Origin: Dactylonectria macrodidyma
Taxonomy: Eukaryota > Ascomycota > Sordariomycetes > Hypocreales > Nectriaceae
Assembly: GCA_020744425.1 (NCBI GenBank)
Contig: JAGMUV010000011.1
Location: 1,550,001 to 1,614,000 of the forward strand
Direction: 5' to 3'
Length of the DNA: 64,000 bases
Positions 43,079 to 54,299 of the stretch are shown here, one piece after another. The position numbers were made by a program, and so were the translations under genes. Every line of letters begins with the position of its first letter. Positions within the stretch are counted from its first letter, which is position 1. Below the pieces are notes generated by a model. The model saw nothing but the letters and a program-made list of their open reading frames with translations, was not told where the DNA came from and did not search any database.

Positions 43079-44457
43079 GTAGATAATACGACCTATTTGT
43101 GAAGGCTGGGTCTAACGACGTGGGAGGTGTATTATCGAGTGGATCAGAACGTCGAGCTGAGCAGTGGAGATCACGGTCTGGTAATAGTAGAATAGTGATA
43201 CAGGACGGGTTGGACAGGGGTCCAAAGATAAGGTGGAGACTAGGGATTCAACTCATTAGCAACAGGGGATTTTTCAGATTTTTGGAAGGTCAATAGGTTC
43301 AACAATATCATCAACTTCAACAACTGTGAAGGAACGAGACCTTCCAGCAGCCGGGAGTGGCCGGGCTTTTATTTTCTAGTTTGTATGATTATCGATTTTA
43401 TCACAGATTTCCTGCCTTTTGTCTGTTCTCTTCTAATTCGGCTGAAAACGCCCTCTTCCTACGCTCCCGCCCAGCGAAGTCTCCGATCCTCCGCCAAACC
43501 CGCATCTGCCGCTGCAACCTTGATCATTTGAGCCTTGCCACAATACGCAGCAAAGATCCAACTCGATGAAGCGTCTAATTAAACGCTTTCATAGCTATCC
43601 TGAAAATACCGACCTGTCTGCATCATTCGTGATGGTGCTATAAGCAGCCGCGGCCGACCTCTGTTCGAGGCGGCAAGACAGCCTCAGTCGCATTTAGTCA
43701 CCCAAGCCGCTGAGGGATTGGTTACCTATTGGTGTGGTTTCTTCCTCGTCCGCAAGCTCGTTTCAATAGTAGATTCAATGTAATCAAATGTGTTGATAAC
43801 TGGTGAGCTGTCTGTCTATCTAATGTTAAATGAGTGTGCATATATACTCTGGTGATGATGCTGCTGCTGCAAGTGATCAGTTCGTGATTGGAGAAATTTA
43901 GTGGGGTGCTGGTAACAATGGGGCCTGCTTCTGAAATTGAATCATACCCATCCCTATCAACGTTCATGCGATCGTTGTTAGAGGTATCACGGTGCGGACC
44001 CTAGGTGGCAGGTCAAAGGTGTGTTGTTCTCTCAGGAGGAAGCTAGGCCATGACAGTAATAACAACGCCACACGTAACCATGAGCGTGATCCGATCGCAT
44101 AGGGCTGGTGCCATGATAAGTGGCTTGCCATCTGGGTTTAAGTCGGTAATGCATGATGGCTTTGCTTATCATGTACATTATTTCGTCAAGGCTTCTTCTT
44201 ACAGCCTTGCTAGCTGGGCCGATCACTTGTCTCAGTAGCTAGTAGCAACAGGAAACTAATCCCCTACGGAGTTCGTCAATGCCTTTCGGAATGAGCCTGA
44301 GAAGTAATGCATCTGATATTTCGAAAACGGATGTAATCAAGTACCGTACAGGTCAGGTTCTTTAACATAGGAAAAGCCGGCTGGGGCGTGAATTTGGGGA
44401 CATTGTCCCAGATCTGTGGCCCTTATAGGGGTCTGTGATCATAAAATTGAGGCCTTT

Positions 44458-44590
44458 AGGCACCTTAGCCCAAAGCTCAGTCAGGCTCAGCCCAAGCTCC
44501 AGAATCCTCAGCCCAAGCTCAGCCCGGTTCAGCCAGGCTCTAGGATCCTCGGCTCAAGCTTAGTGACAGCTTAGCTTAGAGCAGCAGGAG
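44458..44590. repeat. degenerate AGCCCAAGCTC minisatellite
   Basis: The core CAGCCCAAGCTC or close variants recurs at about 44468, 44486, 44510 and 44550, interleaved with GGATCCTC-type words. The spacing is irregular. Confidence 0.5.
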
Positions 44591-44704
44591 CTTAGCTCTA
44601 GAAGTGGAAATGGCTTTTGGTATGCTTGAGTTTCGTCTCCGAATATGTTAGTATTAGGTTCCTAGATGTGATTGAGCATATCAACCCATCTAGGCCACGG
44701 CCAT

Positions 44705-44850
44705 ATATTGAACCTTTGGAAACCCGTTTGCACGAGCCGCAGCAATTATGTCGTCACCTGGTTATAAGTTGGGATTCATCTAAGGGTATATACTGCTTCA
44801 TAGAAAGTTTGGGACGTCGTTATCACCGTGAATTGTGACTATGACGTGTT
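44705..44850 (-). pseudogene. decayed duplicate of the alpha/beta hydrolase first exon
   Basis: Read on the minus strand, this stretch encodes HGDNDVPKLSMKQYIPLDE and later ANGFPKV. This matches exon 1 of the intact hydrolase at 49842-50033 (HGDEDVPKLAVKQYIPLDN, ANGFPKV), with stops and a frameshift between the two blocks. Nucleotide identity is high around AACCTTTGGAAA and CAGTATATACC-type words. Only exon 1 is present, so it is a partial duplication followed by decay. Confidence 0.65.
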
Positions 44851-45937
44851 CTCTTGACGACATGGTTCTGAAAATTATGGCTCCATATGACCTCCTTGTC
44901 GAAGACAACTCGGACTAGCTCTCTCTGGATCCTTCTCTTCTTCTCAACTCGGCAACCCTATTCTATGTATGCGTCGAAAATAGCCCGGGGAAAATTACCC
45001 TTTAACCGATAGGATTAGCCCGAGCCCCGAGCTGGCTCCCGGGGAGGTTAATCCCCCGAAATACAACATTGTGAGAAATCATTTGGGCGGCTGGCACGGA
45101 AATAATTCCAAGTCTCAATTGAGGCCTGTTGAAAGTAACGAGCACTAAAATCATGGCGAATAATGAGCGAATTCATGGAGATGCCTAAGTCATCCCCGTA
45201 CGCACACTCATTGAGGGTATATTTCTGATCGTCCGCCACACCAGAAGTATTTTATGGATTTATCCACCTGACCTGTAAACCAGGGGATATTTGTGGCACA
45301 TGGTGATACAACGGTCGCCCAATGGTCTACTGGCGCAGCCACGCACAACAAACACGGCCAACAGCCAACAAAGCTTTCAGGAAACAAGTATGAGATTTAT
45401 CATGGAGTTGTGTGCACAAGACGGATTCCCATAGTCACAGCAATTCCGCGAGGTACTTCGCGCAGCAGGGTCAGCATGAGGCAGGGGTGGTCTTGATAGG
45501 CTCACAGACCGGGTATTACATACTGGCTATATTCCCAATCGAACATAACGAGCTATTCCTCAATCGTTTGTCTTCATCCATAAGCCGCACGAGATACTCC
45601 GCAACACTCTCATTCTATCGAGATCTTCGAAAATCTTGCCATCTTGTACCATCATGCATGCCGGAGGAGAATAAAAGACAGACCCCGGTTTCCTTGACCT
45701 GCATATGTATTTACAACCAAAACAAATGACTCGGCATAACGCTCATCCGGGCATAATTACCTCGGATAAAAACCTTGAGTAGTTATTCGGGCCAAAGGAA
45801 TCGGGATATACTTTGCTTCATAGATACTCACATAAAAGGACTCATAAGCAATTTCATCTCTTCTCCAACTCGTGCAGCATCCATCAACAATAATTCCGGT
45901 ATAGTTATCATCAGATTGCTTCAATATCTTCTTTACC

Positions 45938-47011
45938 ATGCTTTTTTACAGTGCGCTCCTGCTGCTGTTGATTCTATGTGCCAATGCGTCAGCCTTCCAA
46001 AGACCTCCAGTTCGAAGGTCCTCGAACCAATATTGGACCTCATTTTCAGACGTTCAAAAGATCTTCTACTTGCAAGCGGGCCTTTTCCTTCTTGTCATAA
46101 ATTGTACTGACTGCTCAACAGTGGAGACTCCTACACCAAGACGGGATTTGACGCTGAGGGCGACCAACCCTCTTCGTCGAATCCTTTGGGGAACCCTGCT
46201 TACCCTGGGAGAACCAGTTCCAACGGCCCAAACTGGGTGGATTACCTGACAGTGCGATATAACGATTCTAGTATCTTTTCATACGACTTTGCTGTTGGTG
46301 GCTCTACAGTGGACAATTCTATAATCAAAAACGGCTACGACTTTGTCGACCAACTCTATGAGGATTTTATTCCAAACTATGGTGATGGTGAGACTTGGTC
46401 ATCTGAAACTTCGCTCTTTGCTGTGTGGTTCGGCATCAACGATGTCGTGAATTCCTACCAAGCGGACAACTTTACAGACATCCAATCAGCAGTGTATGGG
46501 CGATATAGCTTCCTAGTTGGCAAGTTATACGCGTTGGGTGCCAGAAACTTTTTATTCATCAACGTACCTCCCTTAGAGCGGTCTCCTCGAATCACCGGAT
46601 CAAGCGCCGCGGCTACTCGAGTGCCACTGGCTAACAGTGCAACATTGAGCTTCAACAAATACGTCGCGCGAGTCGCGGATAGAGTCAGGTCCCGTCATGG
46701 AGATACCACGGTCTTCGAAATCGACGCACACGCTCTTTTCAATCAGGTGATTGACGACTGGGAGAGTCTTGAACAAACAAAGGTGTACAAGGACACAACC
46801 GCTTATTGCGAGGCTTATAAAAAGTATGAAGTCTTCCTGTTACTCATCAACCGAAATAACTAATGAAAATAGCGGCACGCCTCTTCCTGATACGAAATGG
46901 GATAACTGCACTTATGCTGCGAACGAATACCTATGGCTTAATAGTTTGCATCCTACTTCGCCAATGCACGATGCTCTGGCGAGTGAGATTGCGAATGTAT
47001 TAGGAGCCTAG
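45938..47011 (+). CDS. secreted GDSL esterase (CE16-like acetylesterase)
   Basis: Exons 45938..46071, 46122..46823 and 46873..47011 encode 324 residues. The first intron is a GC-AG intron (donor GCAAGC, acceptor ACAG), which restores FGDSYTKTGF; the second is ordinary. The signal peptide is MLFYSALLLLLILCANASA. The GDS nucleophile block is at about residue 46, the block III Gly-x-Asn-Asp in WFGINDVVN, and the C-terminal His in LNSLHPTSPMH. The Asp of the classical D-x-x-H pair is Asn here, which may be normal in this fungal group. Length fits carbohydrate esterase family 16, removing acetyl groups from plant-wall sugars outside the cell. Intact. Confidence 0.85.
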
Positions 47012-47880
47012 CGTCAAGGGGGACTTACGTTATCCAGTGGAATCAAGAGGTGTCCCGAGCTCGTATAATATTGCCGAGATAATACCCCTTGTCACTTGAG
47101 ATACGAATATCACTTCTGTCCCAATTAACTTTAGCCACTAGCCCCCCCTTAAAGGTCGTAATGGTAACAGGAAGTGCCATCAGCCATGACATGAAAGATA
47201 GGTAGTGGTACACGATAGATGTTGTTGCGCGTCGCAAGTTCTCTGACGAGTGAGCGGCGGCTGCGAGAGAAACTTTTCTCTAGCCATGCTCTTAAGGCGA
47301 AGTGTTGGTGTGAGTACAAACCCAACCGTCTCTCAAGGACGCCCTATAGAAGAGCCAGGAAGCCTGGTTATCCCTAATAAATCAAGTTTCGAGCTCGGCA
47401 GAGACACCTAGGCTGTTTGAAGACTCGTCACATCTGGCTGTGGCAAAAGTGGAGGATCCAAGGCGCCAAACTATTGAGAGGCTTATTCAATAGTGTGGGC
47501 GCGGCAATGAACTAGAGCCTGGTCTGGAACATTGAAATTCAACATACCATCTATTTTCAGCTCTGTATGTGATGTAGGATGAGCCAGATTCAGGCCACTA
47601 AATGCAACTGCGTAGGCAATAGTTCCATGTTACCACACGCTAGTTTGACGCCATTTTGTTGATGCGGTTCCACAATTGGCCGCTCTGATGTGCCAGAGAG
47701 TGGTAGGTGATCCATTATTGTAAAAGCATCATAGCGTATGGGCATTGACTGCCATTACCCCCTCACCTCACCTCTCTGATCCTATTCCTTCTGTTTCCAT
47801 CAATCCAAAGTGCGAAGCGCGTTGCCAAACCTTGAAACCACCGCCACAAACACCTTGTCCTGCTTTCAGTCCTTTTCAGC
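47012..47880. other. intergenic stretch, no gene seen
   Basis: About 870 bp between the esterase and the propeptide-like gene. Short open frames only; nothing recognised. Confidence 0.45.
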
Positions 47881-48453
47881 ATGTCCCCCATTAGGATTCG
47901 GGGATCTGGGCCCGATGGTGCGGAGGCCCCGGTTGACGAGAGTCCAAACGCATATATCATCATTCGAATGATGCAGCATTTAGGCCACGCAGAACAAGAA
48001 GATCTCAACTCAAAGGGCGTCAAACTCCTGTCGCTCATTGATGCGCAAACTTACCTGTGCAAGTATGGACAGCCCGACCTGGGTCCCATCCGCCAACTAC
48101 CATACGTCGATGCCGCCGTGGCCTACCAATCTCATGTGAGGATTCATCACGGACTTCGGGCGGAAAGCCGAATTGAGGAGGTGCCTCTTGCTGTATCAGC
48201 AAATCTTGGAGGCGAGTCTGTCAACACTGTGCCAGACGGAGACGAACACGACAAGGTCATCATTTCGCTTCATGATCAACATTCAGAGCTCGGAGAAGAT
48301 TTGGTTGCGAGATTAGCTAAGGCAGGCCTGATCAATCCCGACGAGACAGAGGTCAACGGGAGGAGACTTGAGACGACGGTTCAGAAGGGCTCAATTCAAC
48401 AGATCGCCGGTGAAGACAGCGTAAGGTCCATTGAGGCCTATCGTGACGATTAG
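47881..48453 (+). CDS. stand-alone subtilase-propeptide-like protein
   Basis: A single exon of 190 residues. LLSLIDAQTYLCKYGQPDLGPIRQLPYVDAAVAY (about residues 48-85) resembles the propeptide/N-terminal region of some fungal subtilisin-like proteases, where a similar strand-helix unit precedes the catalytic domain. No catalytic Asp/His/Ser motif follows; the C-terminal half is acidic and polar, with KVIISLHDQHSELGEDLVARL. It could be a free-standing inhibitor-like protein or a truncated protease. No signal peptide was seen. The start is the first ATG. Confidence that it is a gene is good; the family link is tentative. Confidence 0.6.
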   Translation: MSPIRIRGSGPDGAEAPVDESPNAYIIIRMMQHLGHAEQEDLNSKGVKLLSLIDAQTYLCKYGQPDLGPIRQLPYVDAAVAYQSHVRIHHGLRAESRIEEVPLAVSANLGGESVNTVPDGDEHDKVIISLHDQHSELGEDLVARLAKAGLINPDETEVNGRRLETTVQKGSIQQIAGEDSVRSIEAYRDD

Positions 48454-48635
48454 CTAGTATAGGACGCTGTCCGCTCCATCAAGGGGCGGGTTGCTGCTGC
48501 CACGAAGTCCAAAAAAAAACCCTATTTTTTGCCCATTTTCAGCATTTTAAGACCGTAAAGATTGGCATTCGATATTTGAATCAGCTTCAGGATGGCTGCA
48601 TTGACATTTATAGGCTAGGCTTTGCCATGCATATC

Positions 48636-50033
48636 TCATAGAAGCGATTTCTTCCCTCGCAAAGCCTCCGGAGTCACCTCCTTGCTCCACTTTTCATCGA
48701 TCGTGATCTGTTCTTGTCTTGACCGATTACCCCAGTACTGGGCAAGTTCCTGTTTTTCTCTCTTCCATTGTTGCATTTCCGTTGTCACAAATTCCGTGAT
48801 TGCATCTGCAGTCTCAGCTACTTTCTCCATCGCCACAAGATGACCACAGTCGAGAAGGACTTCCTTGACTCGACCAGCCGAAACCCCGCCACTACCGCCG
48901 ACTCCAACACCTGTCGTCTTCATCTTCTCATTTCGCCTTTCAGGAGTAGACAGCTCTGACTTGGCGCCGAAGACATAAAGGACACTGGGCCGGAGCTCTT
49001 GGAGTCGGTTGAAGACGTAAGCTGGCTCGGGACGGTAGAATTTGTACCCAGGATGCTCCGATTCGGTTGCTGGATCCTTGTCCCTCAAAGTGTCGGCAGG
49101 GTAGTTACGATACATTGGCCTGAGAAAGGTGAACAATTCTTGGTGTTTTGATGTAGTTAGTGTAACGGAATGGTCGTTCGAGTCTGTGTCGGCGGGGTGA
49201 AGCTCAGTTGGTGTCTGTCGAAGGCCGTGCTTGATCCATTGATCCAGAACCCGTGGATCCCAAGCTTGATAAAATTTGCTTTTCTTGAATCTTTCTGCTG
49301 CTGCTTCTCTTGATGTCCACACGTCGCGGCGCGGCGTCGAAAGTATGGCGGGCGAAATGCTTCCATTCGGAATCTGAATGACTGGGTCAAGGAGAACCAG
49401 TGATCGAAGCAAACGAGGGTGCCAAATCGACAAAAGGGTTCTATTGGTTCAATTAGCATTCGGCATTTATACTTAAAAGTACCATTAGTAACCCACAGCT
49501 GAGTTCCACCCATGCTATGCCCAATTCCTATCAGCGGGTGAGGCATTTCCCCTTGCTTCTGGTTGATCAGACTCATCAAATCCCTCGCATGGTCTGACCA
49601 GCTTGCTGAAAAATGGTCAGCGTCGCCCAATTTTGAAGATAATTTATCATACGATCGTTCGCTAGTATTTCTTCGTTCAGCACACCAGATTGGCCCTGAT
49701 TCCACATGTCTGCGATCCAGATGCAGCGAACACCAACGCCATGTTTTGTCATTCGTTTGTAGAACTCGTCCCACAGAGGCTCATACAGTTCCTTGAGAGG
49801 TTTTAGCTTTTACACTTGTCGCAGCTATAACAGTTCCGAACCTTTGGAAATCCATTTGCATGTGCCGCGACAATTGTGACGTCACCCGGCTGTGGATTGG
49901 GATTGTCCAAGGGGATGTATTGCTTCACAGCGAGTTTAGGAACGTCCTCATCACCGTGTTTTGTGGCTGTTACGTATTCTCTACTGTGATGGCCAGTAAT
50001 AGTATGTTCAACCTCGCGGAAGAATGAGGACAT
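48636..50033 (-). CDS. alpha/beta hydrolase, fungal 'toxin biosynthesis protein'-like family
   Basis: Four exons (50033..49842, 49791..49653, 49605..49497, 49440..48636) encode 414 residues; the introns are 50, 47 and 56 nt with good donors and matched phases. N-terminal HGDEDVPKLAVKQYIPLDN and ANGFPKELYEPLWDEF are family hallmarks. GIGHSMGG is the nucleophile elbow with catalytic Ser, LLDPVIQ carries a candidate acid, and LLDCGHLVAMEK holds the catalytic His. Relatives are annotated as host-selective-toxin biosynthesis hydrolases and are often peroxisomal; here the C-terminus is SLL and not a strong SKL signal. No toxin backbone gene is nearby, so the role is probably general. Intact. A decayed exon-1 duplicate lies at 44705. 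Confidence 0.85.
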
Positions 50034-50953
50034 TTTCCTAGATGTTGGGATGAGGAACGAACTGGAGAAGGCAATTGGAAAAACAGCTGGGACCCCAAAT
50101 ATGCTGCACGGTGGCTGGAGTCGTCGAAGAGGCCGAAGAAACATCACAAGCCTAATGATAGATAATTTAATTGATGGCTTTTCTTGAAGACTAGAGGCAT
50201 AGCCGATCGGATGGCTTCCCTCGAGTCTTTTGATCAACAACGGAGATGTCTCGGCATCACCTGAGCCGAGGCTGAACGCAGGGCGCGCCACAGGGCGTAA
50301 GATACGATATCGAATAACCGAGGAATGCCGGCCAAACTCTCCATAGACTTACAGCTAAACGCAACTTAGATGAATGGCTATTGAAACGATTGCAAGCTTT
50401 CTCAATCATCAAACGCGCTTGCTAAAGAGAGAGACGTGGGGGTGAACCGTGAAACACAAAGCTTAAACCTTAGGCGCCAAGTGAGGGTGACGAATTCATG
50501 CACTTTCAATGGCGCTTAAGCGCAGTGTCAACAGTATATATTTCTTCGTCCTCTAGTATTGGGCCCATTATATAGGCCAATATGAATGAAGTAATAGATA
50601 TGCAACGGCTCTTATTATTGCACGACTGTGTTCAGGACTCGCGACAACTTCAGACCTCAGCGGCTACCCTGTAGTCTATCTGGCCAAGTTTTTTTCGGCC
50701 CCCACGTTTTCTACAGTTCTGTCAATCCTTGTCGTTTGCCCCACGTCGCGCGTTCCACTCTTGCTGACATGGAGAATTGAGTGTGCCTTGCTGCCTACGA
50801 GGAGGCCGCCTAAGACGATATACTCTGCTCCTAGCAAGGTCCCGCAATTGTGGCCATAGAATTGCGTAGTAAGGCTCTATTGTTTCTTCTTTGTTGTTGC
50901 GAGAGAGCTGCAGACGACAAAAGGTCAGGGTTTTTCGACAACTCACTATAGCG
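50034..50953. other. divergent intergenic region
   Basis: About 920 bp between the hydrolase and the HET gene. An open frame continuing upstream of the hydrolase ATG to 50291 could add N-terminal residues but is UTR-like. Nothing else was recognised. Confidence 0.45.
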
Positions 50954-52777
50954 ATGACGTGGGAAGCCCCGCCCTCCACTCGCCCTTCACAAGATGCGAA
51001 GAAGAACGAACATGGTCTCAACGGGCGACAAATACGCCTTCTCATTATCGAGCCCGGAACTTACGGAGACAAAGTCATTTGTGAACTTGAAACGGTAGAC
51101 TTGGACCAGGACCCCGACTTTGAGGCCCTCTCCTACTGTTGGGGGGACAAACTCAGTTTGGAAACGGTCCTGGTTAATGGCCACAATCATCCAGTAACAA
51201 CAAACCTCTATGGGGCCCTTCAACGCCTCCGATACAACGACAAGCCGCGGAGGATCTGGGTTGACGCTATTTGCATCAACCAGAAAGATGACAACGAAAA
51301 GGCACACCAAGTCAACTTGATGAAGTACATATTCACAACCGCCATTAGTACCACGCTCTTCATCGGAGACTATGAGGACGACGACACGCCTCTTGAGAAC
51401 GTGATGGAGGATATTCGACCGAGCAGCCATGCCGGGGTCGAGGCTGCCTTTTCACTCATTCGAGAGCTGGGCGATAAACACCTCTGGTACCTCGACCGTT
51501 GCGACGAAGCCCTCGTTCCACCGAACTCGCTCACAGTCTGGTACCGCAATACGTATGCCATTCATTCTCTCATCTCCCAACCTTGGTGGTCTCGTATGTG
51601 GACGGTGCAGGAAGCTGTTCTCCCGGCTTACGCTACCGTGCAATACGGGGCTGTCACGGCACCCTGGGAAATCTTCAACCAAGCGACGAAAAACATGCGA
51701 CGCCATTTTGACCGGCAATGCTGTCACATGAAGTCTAAAGTAGTCGCATCCGAGCCGCCATTCGTCACATTTTACAACAAAGTCAGGGCTATCCAGTTGC
51801 GTCGGTCTCGCCCAGCATCGCTGACGACATTGTTTAATGGATTTTGCGATCGCACGGCAAGTGACCCGAGAGATATGGTGTATGGAGTCCTCGGGCTCGC
51901 AGAGGAGGAAGCTAAGATGGCCGGAATCGAGGCTGATTATACCATCGGGACGCTGGAGGTATACGTACAAGCGACTCGAAAGCTAATCCAGCTCCATGGA
52001 GACCTATCCCCCATCACACGGTACCACCACGGAACTCCCATGGCTGGACTACCATCCTGGGTTCCAGATTACTCCTTGGTTGGTGACTGGGAGTACTTCT
52101 CAATACCTCTGATGAGGTCACAAAGATCCTGGCCCCCGTTAGACCGAAAAATGATCTTGCCGCCTTGTGATAACCCATTGCAACTCAAGATATCTGGCAT
52201 TGTGCTCGATGACATCGTTGCAGTCGGCGCCATTGCAACGCCATCCTCAAGAGGCGAGATGTCGAAAGTCATTGACAAATGGGTGGACATGCTGAGAAAA
52301 CTGGGCTACTGGAGTAACCCGTATCCAGTAGGTGAGGGAACATACGAGGACATCGCGTGGATGCTTGTGTGTCGCGGAATGATATGGCTGAGCGGGAATC
52401 AGAATCAATATCGGGTAGCGATGATGGACAGTGCAGAGGATAGGCTACTAGTGGAAGAGGGATGGTCACAAATGAAGCAATCGAGGCCAAAGCATGCAGA
52501 TTTACAACTTCTGTACTGGCAGCGGTTGTTCATCACACGCAAAGGATACATCGGGCTGGCCTCGCCGGACATAGACCTCGGAGACACGGTGCATGTCGTG
52601 GTTGGTGCTAAGACGCCGATTATCCTCAGAAGGGCTCCGAAGGATCTCGGGAGCCCAAAGGATGAACCTGACACGTTCCTATCAGTTAGCAATGCGTTTG
52701 TGGCGGGAATAATGCACGGTGGGTTGCTACCAGACGAAGGAGAATCAGATAAGCTGGACACTTTCACCTTGGTCTAA
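50954..52777 (+). CDS. HET-domain (heterokaryon incompatibility) protein
   Basis: A single exon of 607 residues. The HET domain spans about residues 25-250: IRLLIIEPG, FEALSYCWGD, LYGALQRLRY, RRIWVDAICINQKDDNEKAHQV, and WWSRMWTVQEAVL. These are the standard blocks of allorecognition proteins whose activation triggers death of fused cells. The C-terminal 350 residues (DRTASDPRDMVYGVLGLAE, LPSWVPDYS, WQRLFITRKGYIGLA) are the usual partner region in single-HET proteins. No NACHT, WD or ankyrin part was seen. The start was taken at ATG 50954; the open frame upstream begins with TTG. Intact. Confidence 0.93.
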   Translation: MTWEAPPSTRPSQDAKKNEHGLNGRQIRLLIIEPGTYGDKVICELETVDLDQDPDFEALSYCWGDKLSLETVLVNGHNHPVTTNLYGALQRLRYNDKPRRIWVDAICINQKDDNEKAHQVNLMKYIFTTAISTTLFIGDYEDDDTPLENVMEDIRPSSHAGVEAAFSLIRELGDKHLWYLDRCDEALVPPNSLTVWYRNTYAIHSLISQPWWSRMWTVQEAVLPAYATVQYGAVTAPWEIFNQATKNMRRHFDRQCCHMKSKVVASEPPFVTFYNKVRAIQLRRSRPASLTTLFNGFCDRTASDPRDMVYGVLGLAEEEAKMAGIEADYTIGTLEVYVQATRKLIQLHGDLSPITRYHHGTPMAGLPSWVPDYSLVGDWEYFSIPLMRSQRSWPPLDRKMILPPCDNPLQLKISGIVLDDIVAVGAIATPSSRGEMSKVIDKWVDMLRKLGYWSNPYPVGEGTYEDIAWMLVCRGMIWLSGNQNQYRVAMMDSAEDRLLVEEGWSQMKQSRPKHADLQLLYWQRLFITRKGYIGLASPDIDLGDTVHVVVGAKTPIILRRAPKDLGSPKDEPDTFLSVSNAFVAGIMHGGLLPDEGESDKLDTFTLV

Positions 52778-53088
52778 GGTCAGGTAGGTATGCCTTGGGG
52801 TGATTTGAGTTATCTGGTCGGATGCCGAGATGTCATCTAAGTACTTGGCGGATTTATATTGTGCTTTTGTTTCCCCTCCAAGTCGAATCCTGCTTTTGAA
52901 AGCTCGGTTTTCTCAACTTGTCTTACCTGATCACGAATACCGACGGAAATTGCGTTAAATGGGCCTTTTTACAATATATAGATCTTGACTTCTATATACA
53001 GTCTATCTAACTCAACTCGATATATGACCTGTAACTCGGTGCGAGCTGTCGTCTCTATCAGAGGTGAATAGTCCCAGGAGCCATCAAG
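52778..53088. other. convergent intergenic region
   Basis: About 310 bp between the HET gene and the rhodopsin-domain gene. AT-rich around 52970; nothing recognised. Confidence 0.4.
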
Positions 53089-54299
53089 CTAAGCGGGGTT
53101 CGGGCTTAAAGGTCTCCTGGAGGACGATCTCCTTGAGGAACATCTATTTCGATCCGCGGTGTTTTCGCCGGGGGCGGTTTGTGATTTCGTGACGATCTCA
53201 GCAGGACGCGAGCTTAGATCCGCGCCTTGCCAAATGCGCAGATAGGGACGGAGTGAGGGTAAGGTGGCAACAATTAAGCCACTGTGTCCGTCTGCGATGG
53301 AAAATGTTTCTGAGACGCGTCATGAGCTTTAGTATAGACGAAATAGTTTGAAATTAAACTTACCAGCCGTAGTGAGGCTTGGTTCCGGTGTAAACACAGC
53401 TTGCACGACAAACCATCTTGCAATCGTGATGGAGATGCTAATGAAGCCGATGAAGAAAGTGAAGCTGGCACTGAGTTTTTGCGGTCGTGTCATGTTGGTT
53501 TGGCTGATGTAGATAACAGGGAGAAGAAAAACTAAAGCCAGTTAGCAACGTATCACTGAAGATTTGACGCCTACTTACTGCATATTTCTGCAGTGAGGTG
53601 AAAGGCCCAACCGAGATTGTCGGTCACAGTGGTACAACGTGGAGAGCAAGGGGCATCGAGTGACCTATGAACCATAATCAGAACTGTTAGATACAGTAAT
53701 AGGGAATTTCTTACCAATAACAACCCCAGTCACACAAGAATAGCACGACGCACATGGTGGTTATGTAGCCTACAGCGCAGTACCCCGAAAGGCAGGTGAG
53801 TGCGGCTCTAAGCTTTCGAGAATCCCGAGCAAAGATCTCATAATACAAGGCAAGAAGCGCCGCCTTATAGAGGTACACTTCTAGGTAAAATGGGACATTT
53901 AGAAAATGGCTCATCTGCGAAGTTGGGTTTAGTACATCTGCCCACGGAAACGCCTCAAGAGGACACATACCTTGTAAATGACGACCTTTTCGCCCGGGGG
54001 AGCTTTGAGCCGCGTCATTGTAAAGTCCATGTACGACGTGTACACTCCTTTTTGATACAAGACAATATCCATAGCATTGAGTGCCACGCCAGCAGCGAAC
54101 GCGGCGAGAATGAAGCCATCGCTGAACACCAACCGCCGTCCAAGATGATTGAATCGTAGGTTGAGTCGCGCGAGTATGAGGCAAAGCGCGATGGCGATTA
54201 ATAACCACTCAATGGCCTGTTGGAAATGAGTCAAGAGAACACACGTCGGGACGAAATGTGTATGCTTACGAGGAGTGCCTCTCCTGATGGGCCATGCAT
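53089..54299 (-). CDS. rhodopsin-domain (PTH11-like) integral membrane protein, six exons
   Basis: Exons 54299..54270, 54216..53971, 53914..53715, 53664..53579, 53531..53364 and 53291..53089 encode 310 residues; all five introns have GT-AG ends and consistent phases. Seven hydrophobic segments are expected: AIEWLLIAIALCLILARLNLRF opens the set, followed by FSDGFILAAFAAGVAL, YLEVYLYKAALLALYYEIF, VGYITTMCVVLFLCDWGCYW, a Cys-containing loop (DAPCSPRC), LGWAFHLTAEICI, FFIGFISISITIARWF and LIVATLPSLRPYL. This is the fungal rhodopsin-like domain common in plasma-membrane receptors and PTH11-related proteins. No CFEM domain was seen. The tail is Arg/Ser-rich. Intact. Confidence 0.85.

Larger units (their letters stand above)
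43079..45937. other. 2.9-kb gene-poor region with relics and repeats
   Basis: No intact gene was found. It contains a repeated AGCCCAAGCTC tract (44458-44590) and a decayed duplicate of the alpha/beta hydrolase first exon (44705-44850, minus). The last 200 bp, with a run of ATAAAA-type sequence near 45830, precede the GDSL esterase. The remaining short open frames have no motif. Confidence 0.5.

Noticed and set aside
48636..50033. Host-selective toxin cluster suggested by the 'toxin biosynthesis' hydrolase family
   Set aside because: The family is widespread in non-toxin fungi and no partner toxin genes are present.
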